A stretch of DNA of 64,000 bases from assembly GCF_002309535.1 (NCBI RefSeq), contig NZ_CP023275.1:2750087-2814086 (forward strand), in the 5' to 3' direction. The DNA is from Sulfurospirillum diekertiae (GTDB taxonomy: Bacteria; Campylobacterota; Campylobacteria; Campylobacterales; Sulfurospirillaceae). Made by a program: the position numbers and the translations under genes. Below are positions 1-8,697 of this stretch, piece by piece (position 1 is the first letter of the stretch; every line of letters begins with the position of its first letter). Under the pieces are notes generated by a model. It did no database searches and was not told the origin of the DNA. It saw only the letters and a program-made list of their open reading frames with translations.

Positions 1-573
1 CAAATGGATTTGATCTTTTTGGCATTTTGCATTGTAAATCTTCTCACCCATTGGATATGCACCTTTTTGCTTTTTCTTAACAAATTCGTCCACATCATCG
101 TTTAAAGAAGCTTTTGCTTTGGCAAACGCCGCATCAAAATTCATCACTTCGCCACCATTTTCAGTTGCAAATGCCTTTGCATCGGCCTCATGGGCAAAAG
201 CAAGCTTACTGACCATACTCATTGTTCCAGGAACTTTGGAGCCTACAACATAAAAAGCACTTTTGACATCGATCAGCTTTTCACTTTTGACATCGGTAAC
301 AACAATTTGCTTGACTTGAGGCTCAATGGACTTCCAATCTGCAGCTAAACAGCGCATGGAACAGTATTGTTTTGCCGTACCATCTTTTAAGATAACGCTA
401 TGGGATGTTTTGTAGAACATTTTCAAGCTCATGCCACAAACGGGACAATACGCTTTTTCATCCCCTTTTTGTAATAACTCAGGCTCACCTATTGCCATCT
501 TGTTGAACTCTTCTGCATGCAATCCCAATGCTATAATGACTGCGAAAAACAGTGCCCATATGCTCTTTTGCAT
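1..573 (-). CDS. nosL: NosL-like periplasmic metal-binding protein, 3' end cut by window edge
   Basis: 191 codons are open from ATG at 573 to the window edge, so the C-terminus is missing. The N-terminus is a Sec-type signal (short charged start, hydrophobic stretch, cleavage near LHA-EE). It is followed by the NosL-type motif YCPVCGM and a second pair of cysteines in QYCSMRC. NosL proteins bind Cu(I) and help mature nitrous oxide reductase; that role is family knowledge, as no nos gene is visible here. The last visible residues (MGEKIYNAKC) resemble the start of a cytochrome c domain, but the haem motif would lie outside the window. A good ribosome site (AGGAG) precedes the ATG. A more general copper or haem-cofactor role is possible. 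Confidence 0.8.
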   Translation of the reverse strand, partial: MQKSIWALFFAVIIALGLHAEEFNKMAIGEPELLQKGDEKAYCPVCGMSLKMFYKTSHSVILKDGTAKQYCSMRCLAADWKSIEPQVKQIVVTDVKSEKLIDVKSAFYVVGSKVPGTMSMVSKLAFAHEADAKAFATENGGEVMNFDAAFAKAKASLNDDVDEFVKKKQKGAYPMGEKIYNAKCQKDQIHL

Positions 574-676
574 ACCTTTCTCCTTTTAAATAATATTGTT
601 GAGTTTATTCCCAAAGTATTAAATTAGTGTTAAATGTCACACTCAATACCATCATCTTTTTGACATACGAATGCGC

Positions 677-682
677 TATAAT
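677..682 (+). promoter_or_regulatory. Likely -10 box for the Dabb gene
   Basis: TATAAT lies 23 bases before the ATG at 706. A TTGACA at 660-665 is only 11 bases upstream, too close to be its partner, so only the -10 box is claimed. Confidence 0.45.
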
Positions 683-705
683 TATTCTAAAATTAAGGAG
701 AAAAG

Positions 706-993
706 ATGGTTAAACATATTGTATTTTTCAAGCTACCCGATAATTCTGAAGCCAATAAACAAGCGGTAAAAGACCGCATCATGAGTATGCAAGGCAAGCT
801 TGCTTTTGTCAAACATCTTGAAGTAGGTATCAATTTCTCACCCGAAGAGCGTGCGTTTGATATTGCCCTGATTAGCGATTTTGAAACGAAAGAAGACTTA
901 CAAACCTATGCAACACATCCTATTCATTTGGAAGTCATTCATTTCATCAAATCACTCAATGCTGTCTCTAAAGTGGTCGATTACGAGTACTAA
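706..993 (+). CDS. Dabb (stress-responsive alpha/beta barrel) domain protein
   Basis: The 95-residue protein starts MVKHIVFFKL and contains spaced motifs (HLEVG, FDIALISDFE, YATHPIHLEV) typical of the small Dabb dimeric ferredoxin-like barrel (PF07876 type). These proteins are soluble and usually of unknown substrate; some relatives are stress-induced. The start is supported by AAGGAG 6 bases upstream. Its 3' end overlaps the convergent DMT transporter gene by 26 bases. Family assignment is by sequence pattern; no specific function can be given. Confidence 0.8.
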   Translation: MVKHIVFFKLPDNSEANKQAVKDRIMSMQGKLAFVKHLEVGINFSPEERAFDIALISDFETKEDLQTYATHPIHLEVIHFIKSLNAVSKVVDYEY

Positions 994-1885
994 TTTTTTG
1001 CCACATTCCCTCAAAAAAAGAGAATGACGAGACAATGGAGCCAAGGACGATCAAAACACAGGCAATCCAAATTGCACTGTTTGGAGCTGATCGTCCAAAG
1101 AGAACAAGCATCAACGTTGAAAGTAGCGGCGTTGCGTACGAGAGAGAGCCTATCAGCTTGATATCTCCTTGTTTCATCCCATAATCCCATACGAAAAAAG
1201 CAATACCAACCGGTCCAAGTCCCAATCCAATTGCCGCTAACAACTCTTGTGTATTGGGAATATAGGTCCTCTCAAACACGAGATGCGCCACAAGTGAGAG
1301 CAGTGCACTTGCGCCACAAAAACCGCCAACGGAAAGTGTAGGAATAGCGCCAAAATAGCGGGAGAGGACAGAGTAACTGCTCCAAATAAATGCACAAAAA
1401 AGTGCATACATGTAACCTTGTGCATGTTGAGAGGAAAAAGCAATCTCTTTATCAAAACCTAAGAGCATAAAGGCTCCAAAGAAACCTAAAAATGCTCCCA
1501 TAAAGTGAAACCATCTCAATTTTTCACTGGGCAAGAAACTACTAAGAAGTACAATGAGTAAAGGCCAAAGATAATTAATCAGGTTAGCTTCCAAAGCGGG
1601 AGCGCTTTTGAGGGCTAAAAAATAGAAGAAGTGATAGCCAAAGAGACCGTAAATACCTAGTAACCAAACTTTCCATGGCAATTTAAGATGAACAATAATC
1701 CCTTTCCCCTCCTTAATCCATAAAAGAAGCCCCAGTGTAAAAGCAATACTAAATGCAATACACGTCAATTCAAAAGGAGGAATAGGGTTGGTAAACACTG
1801 TAAAAAGTGCTAATGTTGCCCATAACAATATGGCAATCATCCCTGCAATGTTTCCTTTTTGTACACGATTCATTTTCATATCCAT
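968..1885 (-). CDS. DMT-superfamily transporter (EamA type)
   Basis: The 305-residue protein is almost entirely hydrophobic, with about ten predicted membrane helices arranged as two EamA-like halves (roughly residues 10-140 and 155-290). The first half contains ILLWATLALFT, and each half has the Pro/Gly-rich helix ends of this family. Members export amino acids or other metabolites; the overall look is closest to YddG-like aromatic amino acid exporters, but the substrate is not readable from sequence. Three in-frame ATGs occur within the first five codons (MDMKM). The third is preceded by GGA at a sensible distance, so the true start may be 12 bases later. It is divergent from pldA and convergent with the Dabb gene. 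Confidence 0.8.
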   Translation of the reverse strand: MDMKMNRVQKGNIAGMIAILLWATLALFTVFTNPIPPFELTCIAFSIAFTLGLLLWIKEGKGIIVHLKLPWKVWLLGIYGLFGYHFFYFLALKSAPALEANLINYLWPLLIVLLSSFLPSEKLRWFHFMGAFLGFFGAFMLLGFDKEIAFSSQHAQGYMYALFCAFIWSSYSVLSRYFGAIPTLSVGGFCGASALLSLVAHLVFERTYIPNTQELLAAIGLGLGPVGIAFFVWDYGMKQGDIKLIGSLSYATPLLSTLMLVLFGRSAPNSAIWIACVLIVLGSIVSSFSFFEGMWQKISTRNRPL

Positions 1886-1896
1886 TATTATTGCGT

Positions 1897-1902
1897 TATA
1901 AT
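1897..1902 (+). promoter_or_regulatory. Likely -10 box for pldA
   Basis: TATAAT sits 22 bases before the GTG start at 1925, within the short divergent spacer between the DMT transporter and pldA. No convincing -35 is visible. Confidence 0.45.
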
Positions 1903-1924
1903 TTCATCTTTTGAAAGGTAAAGA

Positions 1925-2971
1925 GTGAAAAAAATACTTCTCTGTGCTATTGTAGCACAAATTCCTTGGGCACTTTTGGCGAGCGACACCAGTGTTCTGG
2001 AGGAAAAGGCAACGCATGGTGATGCACACGCTGCTTATGAATTGGCTAAATACTATGAAGCTCAGCACGAATCTGATCGTTCATTGTTGTGGTATAAACA
2101 AGCTGCTATTTTAAGTTTGGAAACAAAAACAACACAAAATAAAGCACTTGAAAGTGGTTTAACAGAACAACTTCAAAAAATTGAGCGTAAAGAAACCGTG
2201 TATAGCTCATTTTTAACGCCATACAAAGACGATGAAGAGACCAAAAATTCAGTGCAACAAATGGTAACGCAAAGCTTCGATATTGCTCCGTATAAGATGA
2301 ATTATCTTTTACCAATTACGTACGATGCTGTTAGCCATGACAATAGGGATCATCAAGAAACAAAGTTCCAAGTGAGTTTCCAAAAGGGATTATCGGATAA
2401 CCTTTTAGGCCTACATGAAAGTTTTGTTGTTGCGTATACCCAAACATCATGGTGGCAAACAGCCGCAGAATCAGCTCCATTTCGTGAAACAAACTACCAA
2501 CCTGAGCTCTTCATGATTATGCCTCACTTTGATCAAGACAGCTTTATTAAAGCGTATCAATTTGGTATTTTGCATGAATCCAATGGTCAAGGCGGTGAAA
2601 AATCACGCTCTTGGAACCGCTTGTATGCTAAAACATTTTTGCAAGCGGGTGGGCTTGTCATTGCTCCACGTATTTGGTATCGTATTCCAGAGAACAGTGC
2701 AACAGATGATAACCCAAATATAGAGGACTATCTAGGTTATGCTGATCTCGAACTGACGTACCCATGGAAAGCACAAACCTTTAAATTACTTATAAGAAAC
2801 AATCTACGTTCAGAAAACAATAAAGGTGCTGTACAAGGGGATTGGACATTCCCACTTTGGGAAAAAGATTTATTTGGATATGTGCAACTGTATAGTGGTT
2901 ACGCGGAGAGTCTTATCGACTATGATAAACGAAGTAATCGTATTGGTCTAGGTTTTGCCCTTTCTCGATAA
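1925..2971 (+). CDS. pldA: Outer-membrane phospholipase A1 with N-terminal helical extension
   Basis: The 348-residue protein has a signal peptide ending near residue 20. A helical stretch at about 23-90 resembles one or two Sel1/TPR repeats (GDAHAAYELAKYYEAQ). The remainder is a PldA beta-barrel. The catalytic set is intact: HES gives His217 and Ser219, and SRSWNRLY gives Asn231, matching the His-Ser-Asn spacing of E. coli OMPLA (142, 144, 156). OMPLA hydrolyses phospholipids that reach the outer leaflet and is calcium dependent. The start is GTG at 1925 with GAAAGG upstream. A bidirectional terminator follows. The N-terminal extension is longer than in E. coli. Confidence 0.88.
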   Translation: MKKILLCAIVAQIPWALLASDTSVLEEKATHGDAHAAYELAKYYEAQHESDRSLLWYKQAAILSLETKTTQNKALESGLTEQLQKIERKETVYSSFLTPYKDDEETKNSVQQMVTQSFDIAPYKMNYLLPITYDAVSHDNRDHQETKFQVSFQKGLSDNLLGLHESFVVAYTQTSWWQTAAESAPFRETNYQPELFMIMPHFDQDSFIKAYQFGILHESNGQGGEKSRSWNRLYAKTFLQAGGLVIAPRIWYRIPENSATDDNPNIEDYLGYADLELTYPWKAQTFKLLIRNNLRSENNKGAVQGDWTFPLWEKDLFGYVQLYSGYAESLIDYDKRSNRIGLGFALSR

Positions 2972-2980
2972 CTAAACGTA

Positions 2981-3015
2981 AAAGAAACTCCACCAAAACG
3001 ATGTGGGGTTTCTTT
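2981..3015. terminator. Bidirectional terminator between pldA and the RRM gene
   Basis: AAAGAAACTCCAC pairs with GTGGGGTTTCTTT across a short loop. A/T runs on both sides suit transcripts arriving from either direction, and the two flanking genes are convergent. Confidence 0.8.
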
Positions 3016-3026
3016 ACATGTAAGCG

Positions 3027-3305
3027 TTAGTTAAAATCTCTAGGAGATCTTCTTGGACGCTCTTCTCTAGGTCTAGCTTCATTAACTTTTAAAGTTCTTC
3101 CGCCGATCTCTTTTTCATTTGTTGCTTCGATAGCAGCTTTTGCTTCTGAATCATTTGGCATTTCAACAAAACCGAAACCTTTTGATCGTCCAGTCTCTCT
3201 ATCACTGATGATTCTTGCACTTGATACTTCACCATACGCTGAAAACATCTCTTGAAGTTGTTCTCCCGTCATCTCATACTTTACATTGCCCACGTAAATA
3301 TTCAT
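3027..3305 (-). CDS. RRM-domain RNA-binding protein
   Basis: The 92-residue protein is a single RNA recognition motif. RNP2 appears as IYVGNV (residues 3-8) and RNP1 as KGFGFVEM (about 43-50), followed by an Arg/Pro-rich tail. Such small RRM proteins are common in Campylobacterota and cyanobacteria; they bind RNA and are often linked to cold or stress adaptation, which here is inference. It stands alone on the minus strand, with GAGGAG-like bases before its ATG. Confidence 0.9.
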   Translation of the reverse strand: MNIYVGNVKYEMTGEQLQEMFSAYGEVSSARIISDRETGRSKGFGFVEMPNDSEAKAAIEATNEKEIGGRTLKVNEARPREERPRRSPRDFN

Positions 3306-3503
3306 TTACCGTACTCCTCATTTTTGGATCATTCACGTTACCTTGTGCCCGTAACTTTCGTTAACCTTAAGATAACACTGAACGACTTTGCAAAATCATT
3401 GTAGCATAAAATCAAGATTTCTAAGCAGAGAGGCGATTGTTTTTACGAACAATGAGAAGAAATGACACACTCTTATCACACACTCTCTTAAGAGAAATGG
3501 TGT

Positions 3504-3509
3504 TATAAT
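3504..3509 (+). promoter_or_regulatory. Likely -10 box for the moaC operon
   Basis: TATAAT lies 87 bases upstream of the moaC ATG, leaving a leader of about 80 bases. No recognisable riboswitch fold was seen in it. Confidence 0.4.
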
Positions 3510-3595
3510 AGATCAAACTTCTTGCGAATGCGAGAAATTTAAATGCACGTTTTCAAGAGTTTTTACAAAGCTCAATCAAAAATAAAGAGGGGCGG

Positions 3596-4075
3596 ATGAA
3601 ACTAACCCATTTAGATGAAAAAGATCGACCGAAAATGGTCGATGTTAGCGACAAAGTAGAGAGTTTTAGAGTTGCAGTTGCCAGTGGCACAATTACAATG
3701 AGTCAAATCGCATTTGATATGATTATTTCACAGCAAACAAAGAAGGGACCCGTTCTTCAAACAGCTGTTATTGCGGCCATTATGGGAACGAAAAAAACCA
3801 GTGATCTTATTCCTATGTGCCACCCATTGATGCTTACTTCTGCGAACTGTGATGTTGAAGAACTTCCAAAACTTCCAGGATTTAAACTAACAGTCACAGC
3901 AAAACTCAAAGGGCAAACAGGCGTCGAGATGGAAGCGCTTACAGGAGTCAGTATTGGTCTTCTAACCATTTATGATATGTCTAAAGCTATTGATAAATCA
4001 ATGGTACTGAGTGATATTCGCCTTGAATCCAAAAGTGGAGGGAAAAGTGGAAACTACACCCGAACTTCAGCTTGA
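3596..4075 (+). CDS. moaC: Cyclic pyranopterin monophosphate synthase MoaC
   Basis: The 159-residue protein matches MoaC over its full length. The signature segments LIPMCHPL (71-78), GVEMEALTG (109-117) and YDMSKAIDK (126-134) are present, with the Asp and Lys of the active site, and the C-terminal KSGGKSG loop is there. MoaC works after MoaA to form the cyclic pyranopterin precursor of molybdenum cofactor. That cofactor is needed by the psrA-type enzymes further along this window. It starts after GAGGGGCGG. The DUF493 gene begins inside its 3' end. Confidence 0.95.
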   Translation: MKLTHLDEKDRPKMVDVSDKVESFRVAVASGTITMSQIAFDMIISQQTKKGPVLQTAVIAAIMGTKKTSDLIPMCHPLMLTSANCDVEELPKLPGFKLTVTAKLKGQTGVEMEALTGVSIGLLTIYDMSKAIDKSMVLSDIRLESKSGGKSGNYTRTSA

Positions 4076-4304
4076 TTATCCTTGTCATTGGGAATATAAG
4101 TTGGTTCTAAGTTCTGAACATAATGTCACAACCTTAGTGCAGGAGATACTCGAAGATCGTATACATGAAATTCGAAAATCACAAAATAGTACCAAAGGCA
4201 ATTACGCCAGTTATACCCTACGCATACTTGTCCATAATGCTGACGATCGTAAAATGCTTTTTCAAATGCTCAAAGCACATCAACATATAAAATTCGTACT
4301 ATAA
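4047..4304 (+). CDS. DUF493 (YbeD-like) small protein
   Basis: This small protein of 85 residues carries the DUF493 pattern: [10 protein letters not shown] near the N-terminus, the mid-protein [13 protein letters not shown], then a helical end. The start chosen is GTG at 4047 because GGAGGG stands four bases before it inside moaC. An ATG 36 bases upstream gives extra residues without family similarity and lacks a ribosome site. The gene overlaps moaC by 29 bases, so translational coupling is likely. YbeD-like proteins have an ACT-like fold; their role is not established. Confidence 0.8.
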   Translation: METTPELQLDYPCHWEYKLVLSSEHNVTTLVQEILEDRIHEIRKSQNSTKGNYASYTLRILVHNADDRKMLFQMLKAHQHIKFVL

Positions 4305-4317
4305 AAGAGAGGTTACC

Positions 4318-5571
4318 ATGGAATCCACTTACACTATTTTTTTAGCCACGCTCAAAGAGAACAAAGAACATGCCGATCTTTATAAACTCATCAGCGAGCT
4401 TACTTTTGAACTTTCACGTAAAAAAATTCAACGCCTGAAAGACGAAGTGAATATCAACAATCGTATAGGAGAGCTATTTGAGCTCTATTGTAAAGCACTA
4501 CACGATGAGGGACTCAAAACATCTCGTGCTATTAGTAGTGTCATCGATGGTCTTTTAAAAGCAACCACTCATGAGAAAGAGGCATTTTTATATAAAAGTA
4601 TTTATGAAAAAGAGCAGCTAGAAAAGAGTATTTATACACAAAAACAACAAATTCGCGCAACACTTGCAGATACTTTTAACACCATAGAAACACATATCGT
4701 ATCAATACAACCTGAAACACAACAAAATGCCTTGACAGCAGTACATGACACGAAACTTCGTGGAATTGAAATGCTCGGAATTTTAAAAGAGACAACGGCA
4801 GAGGCACTATTAACTACTCTTGAGAAGGGCAGTGATATTGCAGATACGATTCATGAAATCACTAAAAATCTTACATTTCAGACCATTCATGAAGGTGATT
4901 TTACAAAACAGCGCATGATCAATATCTCCAGTACAATTATTGGCGCGAGTATTGAAATTGCAGATGAAGACTTAGGACATGCCAAAGATATTTTAGATGG
5001 CTCTATCAATGGTGTAAGAGAAGGTATCACGAAAGCGATTGAGAAGTTTAAAAATGATCTTAAATACGCACCAACAGATGCAATGGAAGGACTCCTTGAA
5101 ACAGATCTTTCAGAGCTTCGTAAAGACCTTGTGCGCATTGACGAACAGTTTATCACTCTCTTAGAGGTTCTTGCTTCTCAGAGTGAAGGTATCTCAGCTA
5201 GTCTTGTTAAAGAGATGATCAAAGAGATGACGAGTTCAACGGTCAAAATTAAACGAGCCGCTAATGATGCCAAAGAGGTCATTGGTGAGCGTATAGAACA
5301 ACTTAAGGCCGAAGCTTCAGTCTTTGAAAAAACCTTTAAAGACAAAGCTGAGAAAAAACTCGAATCACTCAAAAAAGATGTCAATGAATTTGAGAAAAAA
5401 GCCTCTGCGAAAGTGGAATCATTTAAACAATTTGAATTTGAAAACGATACAGCCAAACAAGTCGCACAAGAAGCGAAAAAATTAGGGTTTCGTGCATGGG
5501 AAGTAGCAAAAAATATGATGGATGGCGCCGTAAAGGGGGCTAAAGAAGCCATGAAAAAAGAGGACAAATAG
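4318..5571 (+). CDS. Long helical protein, possibly DUF6781-type
   Basis: The 417-residue protein has no signal peptide or membrane segment. It is strongly helical and charged, with coiled-coil stretches, particularly at about 300-380 where Lys/Glu heptad patterns dominate. The middle (roughly 145-235) has an ordered pattern (LLTTLEKGSDIADTIHEITK; ISSTIIGASIEIADEDLGHA) that I associate loosely with DUF6781 proteins of Campylobacterota. This is recollection, not a search result. It follows the DUF493 gene by 13 bases with AGAGAGG before its ATG, so it is probably in the moaC transcript. Apolipophorin-like or stress-protective roles can be imagined, but none is supported. Confidence 0.65.
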   Translation: MESTYTIFLATLKENKEHADLYKLISELTFELSRKKIQRLKDEVNINNRIGELFELYCKALHDEGLKTSRAISSVIDGLLKATTHEKEAFLYKSIYEKEQLEKSIYTQKQQIRATLADTFNTIETHIVSIQPETQQNALTAVHDTKLRGIEMLGILKETTAEALLTTLEKGSDIADTIHEITKNLTFQTIHEGDFTKQRMINISSTIIGASIEIADEDLGHAKDILDGSINGVREGITKAIEKFKNDLKYAPTDAMEGLLETDLSELRKDLVRIDEQFITLLEVLASQSEGISASLVKEMIKEMTSSTVKIKRAANDAKEVIGERIEQLKAEASVFEKTFKDKAEKKLESLKKDVNEFEKKASAKVESFKQFEFENDTAKQVAQEAKKLGFRAWEVAKNMMDGAVKGAKEAMKKEDK

Positions 5572-5580
5572 CCCTCTTTT
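5556..5580 (+). terminator. Terminator overlapping the stop of the helical-protein gene
   Basis: AAAAGAGG (5556-5563) pairs with CCTCTTTT (5573-5580), followed by one more T. The left arm lies in the last codons of the gene. Confidence 0.75.
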
Positions 5581-5584
5581 TAGC

Positions 5585-5596
5585 TTTACATGTAAA
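5585..5596. repeat. Iterated palindrome TTTACATGTAAA, intergenic copy
   Basis: Exact copy, 13 bases after the stop at 5571, between two convergent genes. It is the first exact copy in the window. Confidence 0.9.
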
Positions 5597-5602
5597 GGTC
5601 TT

Positions 5603-6112
5603 TTATGGCATATAGGGTGCCGTAAAAACAATATTGAGAATATCATCGCTTGTTCTATCATTGGCTTTTGCAATTTCTGAAACGGATTGTTTACTTGAAG
5701 CAATAATCTGCTTATCTGCCAATATTTTAACCATCATCACTTCATCTAAATCCACAAATGCAGCTACTTTGGAAAGTGGCGCATTCATCATCGTCCCAAT
5801 AATTTTACTTTTTGGATTAATGCCTTTTTCTTGTGGGTTCAATAACGGTGTAACGATAAATGCAGAAATAACTAAAAATCCAAAAAAGATAGAGATAAGC
5901 GTTGAGCGTTTTTTAAAATAAGTGACAAATCCATTCCAATTTTTGAGCAAGTGCAAACAAGAAATAGCGACAAAGGCAAAACCTAACCAAATATGCAGTG
6001 CCTCACTGGAGAGCATACGAATTTTGAAATACATCATGACACCCGTAATGGAAACAACTACAAACATAACCGTTAATAACGCACTTAATATATTTCTGGG
6101 GATAACGTTCAT
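5603..6112 (-). CDS. DUF4405-type membrane protein
   Basis: The 169-residue protein has three clear membrane helices (about 8-30, 38-58 and 72-95). These are followed by a soluble domain of about 70 residues that is probably periplasmic. The His in LHIWLGF and in LHLLKNW sit on successive helices, as in DUF4405 proteins, which look like small di-haem cytochrome b domains. Haem binding is inference. Its C-terminal part (ADKQIIASSKQSVSEIAKAN) resembles a DUF4405 extension of unknown role. It is a single gene with a separate promoter region on its right. Confidence 0.65.
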   Translation of the reverse strand: MNVIPRNILSALLTVMFVVVSITGVMMYFKIRMLSSEALHIWLGFAFVAISCLHLLKNWNGFVTYFKKRSTLISIFFGFLVISAFIVTPLLNPQEKGINPKSKIIGTMMNAPLSKVAAFVDLDEVMMVKILADKQIIASSKQSVSEIAKANDRTSDDILNIVFTAPYMP

Positions 6113-6169
6113 CTATAACTCCTTAATTTCGTTTGGAAGTATAGATAATCTATGTTAATCCTTTGTTAA

Positions 6170-6418
6170 TTACTCAATGCCTTGTGAGTGCATAAACATT
6201 ACTTTATCTGCAACCATTTTCACTTTAATGTACTGTTTTTCATCACCCCAAGTACAGTCACTCATCCCCGCAAGTGAATCACATTTCGTTGCTTTTCCTA
6301 AGATATCGGTTACTTGAGTGTAGCTCATGCCCACTTGAATCTTGTCATAATTCTCTTTGCTCAGCTTTGAGCACCCTATAAAGATAAGCAACACTAAAGC
6401 CATCATAATATATCGCAT
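6170..6418 (-). CDS. Small DUF3862-type lipoprotein
   Basis: The protein is about 82 residues. A lipobox (LLIFIGC) directs lipid attachment at Cys. It is followed by YDKIQVGMSYTQVTDILG and CTWGDEKQYIKV, the BLIP/OmlA-like pattern of DUF3862 outer-membrane-associated proteins. ATG at 6418 is preferred over GTG at 6424: AAGGAG ends five bases before the ATG but overlaps the GTG. Function is unknown; related folds bind other envelope proteins. Confidence 0.75.
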   Translation of the reverse strand: MRYIMMALVLLIFIGCSKLSKENYDKIQVGMSYTQVTDILGKATKCDSLAGMSDCTWGDEKQYIKVKMVADKVMFMHSQGIE

Positions 6419-6537
6419 GCTCACTCCTTGATTCGATCTTGTAATAGACTAGCATATTTTTACTGTTTTTTGACTTTTTGATCTACGATAGATGACAGTG
6501 ATAGAGTGAGAAAAGATATCTAGAAGTTTATGACGAA

Positions 6538-6566
6538 TAAAAAAAGAGAGGCCATAAGACCTCTCT
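6538..6566 (-). terminator. Terminator of the DUF3373 gene
   Basis: Read on the minus strand, AGAGAGG and CCTCTCT form a stem with an eight-base loop, followed by a run of T. It lies just past the stop at 6579. Confidence 0.85.
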
Positions 6567-6578
6567 AGGAAGATTAGA

Positions 6579-8084
6579 TTAATATCTGTATCTTAAAGAC
6601 AATCGTAAATCTTGAGCTGTTTTAACTGCCCCTGGTGTTGAATCAACATCCATTGGAGTACCTGTCCAACCAAAGAAAGTATCACTACCAGTATAAGCAT
6701 AATCAATATAAACATAGCTAAGTTGTGCTGTCAAGTTTTTACCGACAACTGGCATAATATAGTAGAGCTCATAGGCATTACCACGTGCTGCAAGTTTAGA
6801 TCCTGCTAAAGTATCCTCACCATAGGTAAAGCTTCTCCAGTATTTGCTACCATGATTATACTCAAGACCAAGTCTTTGACCTTTCATAATACCTGGAACT
6901 TGAACACCTGTATAAATTGAAGAACCAAATTCTTTATCTGAAGAACCAAGCATACCAGCCATAGAAACTAATCCAGAAGAAGATATAGCACCCAATTGAT
7001 TATTATTTGGATCTGTCTTGCTAAATGCATAAGAGAGGAAGAAAATACTATCATCCAAGAAATCACTAATGCCGTCACCAATACCATTAACTTGTAATGA
7101 TAAAGCACCTCCAGTCATATCACCAACATCAGCAAAATTAAAATATGGTTTTTGAACATACGTCAATCCGCTACTAGTATAAACTGGTGTCATAGCTATA
7201 CCCTGAACATTCATATCCATCATATTTTTTGCAACAAAGTAATTACCCATTAACTTATACTGACCATTGTCAAAGAATTGAACAATTAAACCTGCTAAAT
7301 CCATATTTGGAGTTTGATCATCATTAACATACCCTGGATTAAAGCCCATGCTACTCATATTCATTGAATATGCCCCAGTCGTATTTGAGAATCCTCGACC
7401 TAAACATAATTTGGCATAAAGACCTGAGATACCAGTAACTTTATCGAAGTCAAATCTAAAGCTAGCACCATCAAATTCCATATTGATATTATGGCTAATT
7501 GGTGAAGCAGGGTTTTCATTATCATTTCTTAGATTTGCCAAGAAACCATCAACAGATGGGCGACGACCAAATGAAGCGCTATAATGTACATCACCCATAT
7601 CACCAGTATATAAGAAATAAGCTTCTCTTAAACGAATATTTGAATCATTCGGTTTTTGAGAATCATACCAATCAAATGTTTGAAAATAACTAGTACTACT
7701 TATATTAGTTTGACCAAATGCTTTATATGCTGCCAAAGATCCCTTGAATACTAAATTGTCAGCTGGCTGTGCGCCCATACCAAGAATAAGTTTATTGGTC
7801 CAAACACCGTTGTCTTGTTTATCGGCACCTTGAATTTTGTAATCTACGTAATCATATGCTGTTCTAAAATCAACATTCCATTTAATATTATCACCTGCAT
7901 CATGTGCTTTGATCTCAGAAACTTGAGCCCGAAGTGCATCTACATTGATTTTTGATTGAGCATCTTTTAGCTCTGCCATTTGCGCTTTTAACGCCTCTAC
8001 TTCTTGCTTGAGTGAATCATCAGCAGCAAATGCTGAAGATGATAATGTAGCTCCGATAAGCAATGGAGCAATAAATTTCTTCAT
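6579..8084 (-). CDS. DUF3373 family outer-membrane barrel protein
   Basis: The 501-residue protein has a signal peptide (cleavage after SSAFA, about residue 20) and a coiled-coil segment at 25-62 (LKQEVEALKAQMAELKDAQ). Beyond that lies a long region of alternating aromatic strands ending in RLSLRYRY, an aromatic C-terminus typical of outer-membrane barrels. DUF3373 proteins are abundant in Campylobacterota and some Deltaproteobacteria and are thought to be porin-like. The coiled coil could mediate trimerisation or peptidoglycan contact, by analogy with other porins. It has its own terminator and lies downstream of the two small-protein genes, on the same strand. Confidence 0.85.
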   Translation of the reverse strand: MKKFIAPLLIGATLSSSAFAADDSLKQEVEALKAQMAELKDAQSKINVDALRAQVSEIKAHDAGDNIKWNVDFRTAYDYVDYKIQGADKQDNGVWTNKLILGMGAQPADNLVFKGSLAAYKAFGQTNISSTSYFQTFDWYDSQKPNDSNIRLREAYFLYTGDMGDVHYSASFGRRPSVDGFLANLRNDNENPASPISHNINMEFDGASFRFDFDKVTGISGLYAKLCLGRGFSNTTGAYSMNMSSMGFNPGYVNDDQTPNMDLAGLIVQFFDNGQYKLMGNYFVAKNMMDMNVQGIAMTPVYTSSGLTYVQKPYFNFADVGDMTGGALSLQVNGIGDGISDFLDDSIFFLSYAFSKTDPNNNQLGAISSSGLVSMAGMLGSSDKEFGSSIYTGVQVPGIMKGQRLGLEYNHGSKYWRSFTYGEDTLAGSKLAARGNAYELYYIMPVVGKNLTAQLSYVYIDYAYTGSDTFFGWTGTPMDVDSTPGAVKTAQDLRLSLRYRY

Positions 8085-8123
8085 CTTTTTTTTACCTTTT
8101 TAAGTAAGAATTATTTTACACAA

Positions 8124-8462
8124 CTAGCAAGACGGAACGTTGCCGCTATCGCTTGCAAACTCAACACAGAAATCTCTAATATCTGGCATAAATTTCTCAA
8201 ATTTATCGCCTTTTAGAAAGCCATCTAAACCTGGATATTTTTTGGAATACTCAGCAACAAATTTCTCTGCTTTACCATCAAAAAGTGCTTTCCACTCTGC
8301 TTGAGTATGTTGTGTTGCGAATTTCGCACCATTCATTCCTGAACCATCTTTCATATACTTAAGATAGTACTTTTGTCCTTTTGCTGCATCTGCAAATGCA
8401 GATGTACTCATTAACCCCAATACCAAGAATGCTGAAACAAGTAAACCGAAGACTTTTTTCAT
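8124..8462 (-). CDS. Small periplasmic protein, HTQ-EW/DSGN family, copy 1
   Basis: The 112-residue secreted protein has its signal peptide ending near SAFA. The mature part begins AAKGQKYYLKYM and contains ATQHTQAEWKALF, then FCVEFASDSGNVPSC at the C-terminus. The layout (Gly-x-x-x-Tyr start, hydrophobic helices, about 85 mature residues) recalls a small cytochrome c, but no CxxCH is present. A degenerate cytochrome-like fold is inference only. Its protein is identical to the gene at 8698-9036. Of two tandem ATGs, the one at 8462 has the better distance from AAGGAG. A third, divergent member lies beside a psr-like cluster at 29062-29382, suggesting a link to sulfur respiration. Confidence 0.8.
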   Translation of the reverse strand: MKKVFGLLVSAFLVLGLMSTSAFADAAKGQKYYLKYMKDGSGMNGAKFATQHTQAEWKALFDGKAEKFVAEYSKKYPGLDGFLKGDKFEKFMPDIRDFCVEFASDSGNVPSC

Positions 8463-8640
8463 CATTTCTCCTTTCCAAAATTTAAATATGGAGTCATCAT
8501 AACAAAAGTAAAATAAATTTTAATTTAAAAAGTTAATTATTAGAAGAAATAAGTAAATATTATTTTTACTTTTCTTAAAAAATGAGGTTTAAAACTGAAA
8601 AGTAGCACTATTTAAGTAAATATTATTTAATTTTAATAAT

Positions 8641-8677
8641 TGCTTTTCAGATAATTTTATTATTTATCTGAAAAGCA
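8641..8677. repeat. Perfect hairpin between the two small-protein genes
   Basis: TGCTTTTCAGATAA (8641-8654) is exactly complementary to 8664-8677. It lies 21 bases past the stop of the gene at 8698-9036. No T-run follows on the minus strand, so it may stabilise the upstream transcript or attenuate rather than terminate. Confidence 0.7.
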
Positions 8678-8697
8678 TAAAAATATTGTAGAGAGAA

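Noticed and set aside
660..682. TTGACA ... TATAAT as a full sigma-70 promoter for the Dabb gene
   Set aside because: Only 11 bases separate the hexamers; kept as a -10 box alone.
5178..5567. 129-codon open frame antisense to the helical protein gene
   Set aside because: Ser/Leu-rich mirror of a Lys/Glu-rich coiled-coil gene, without its own ribosome site.
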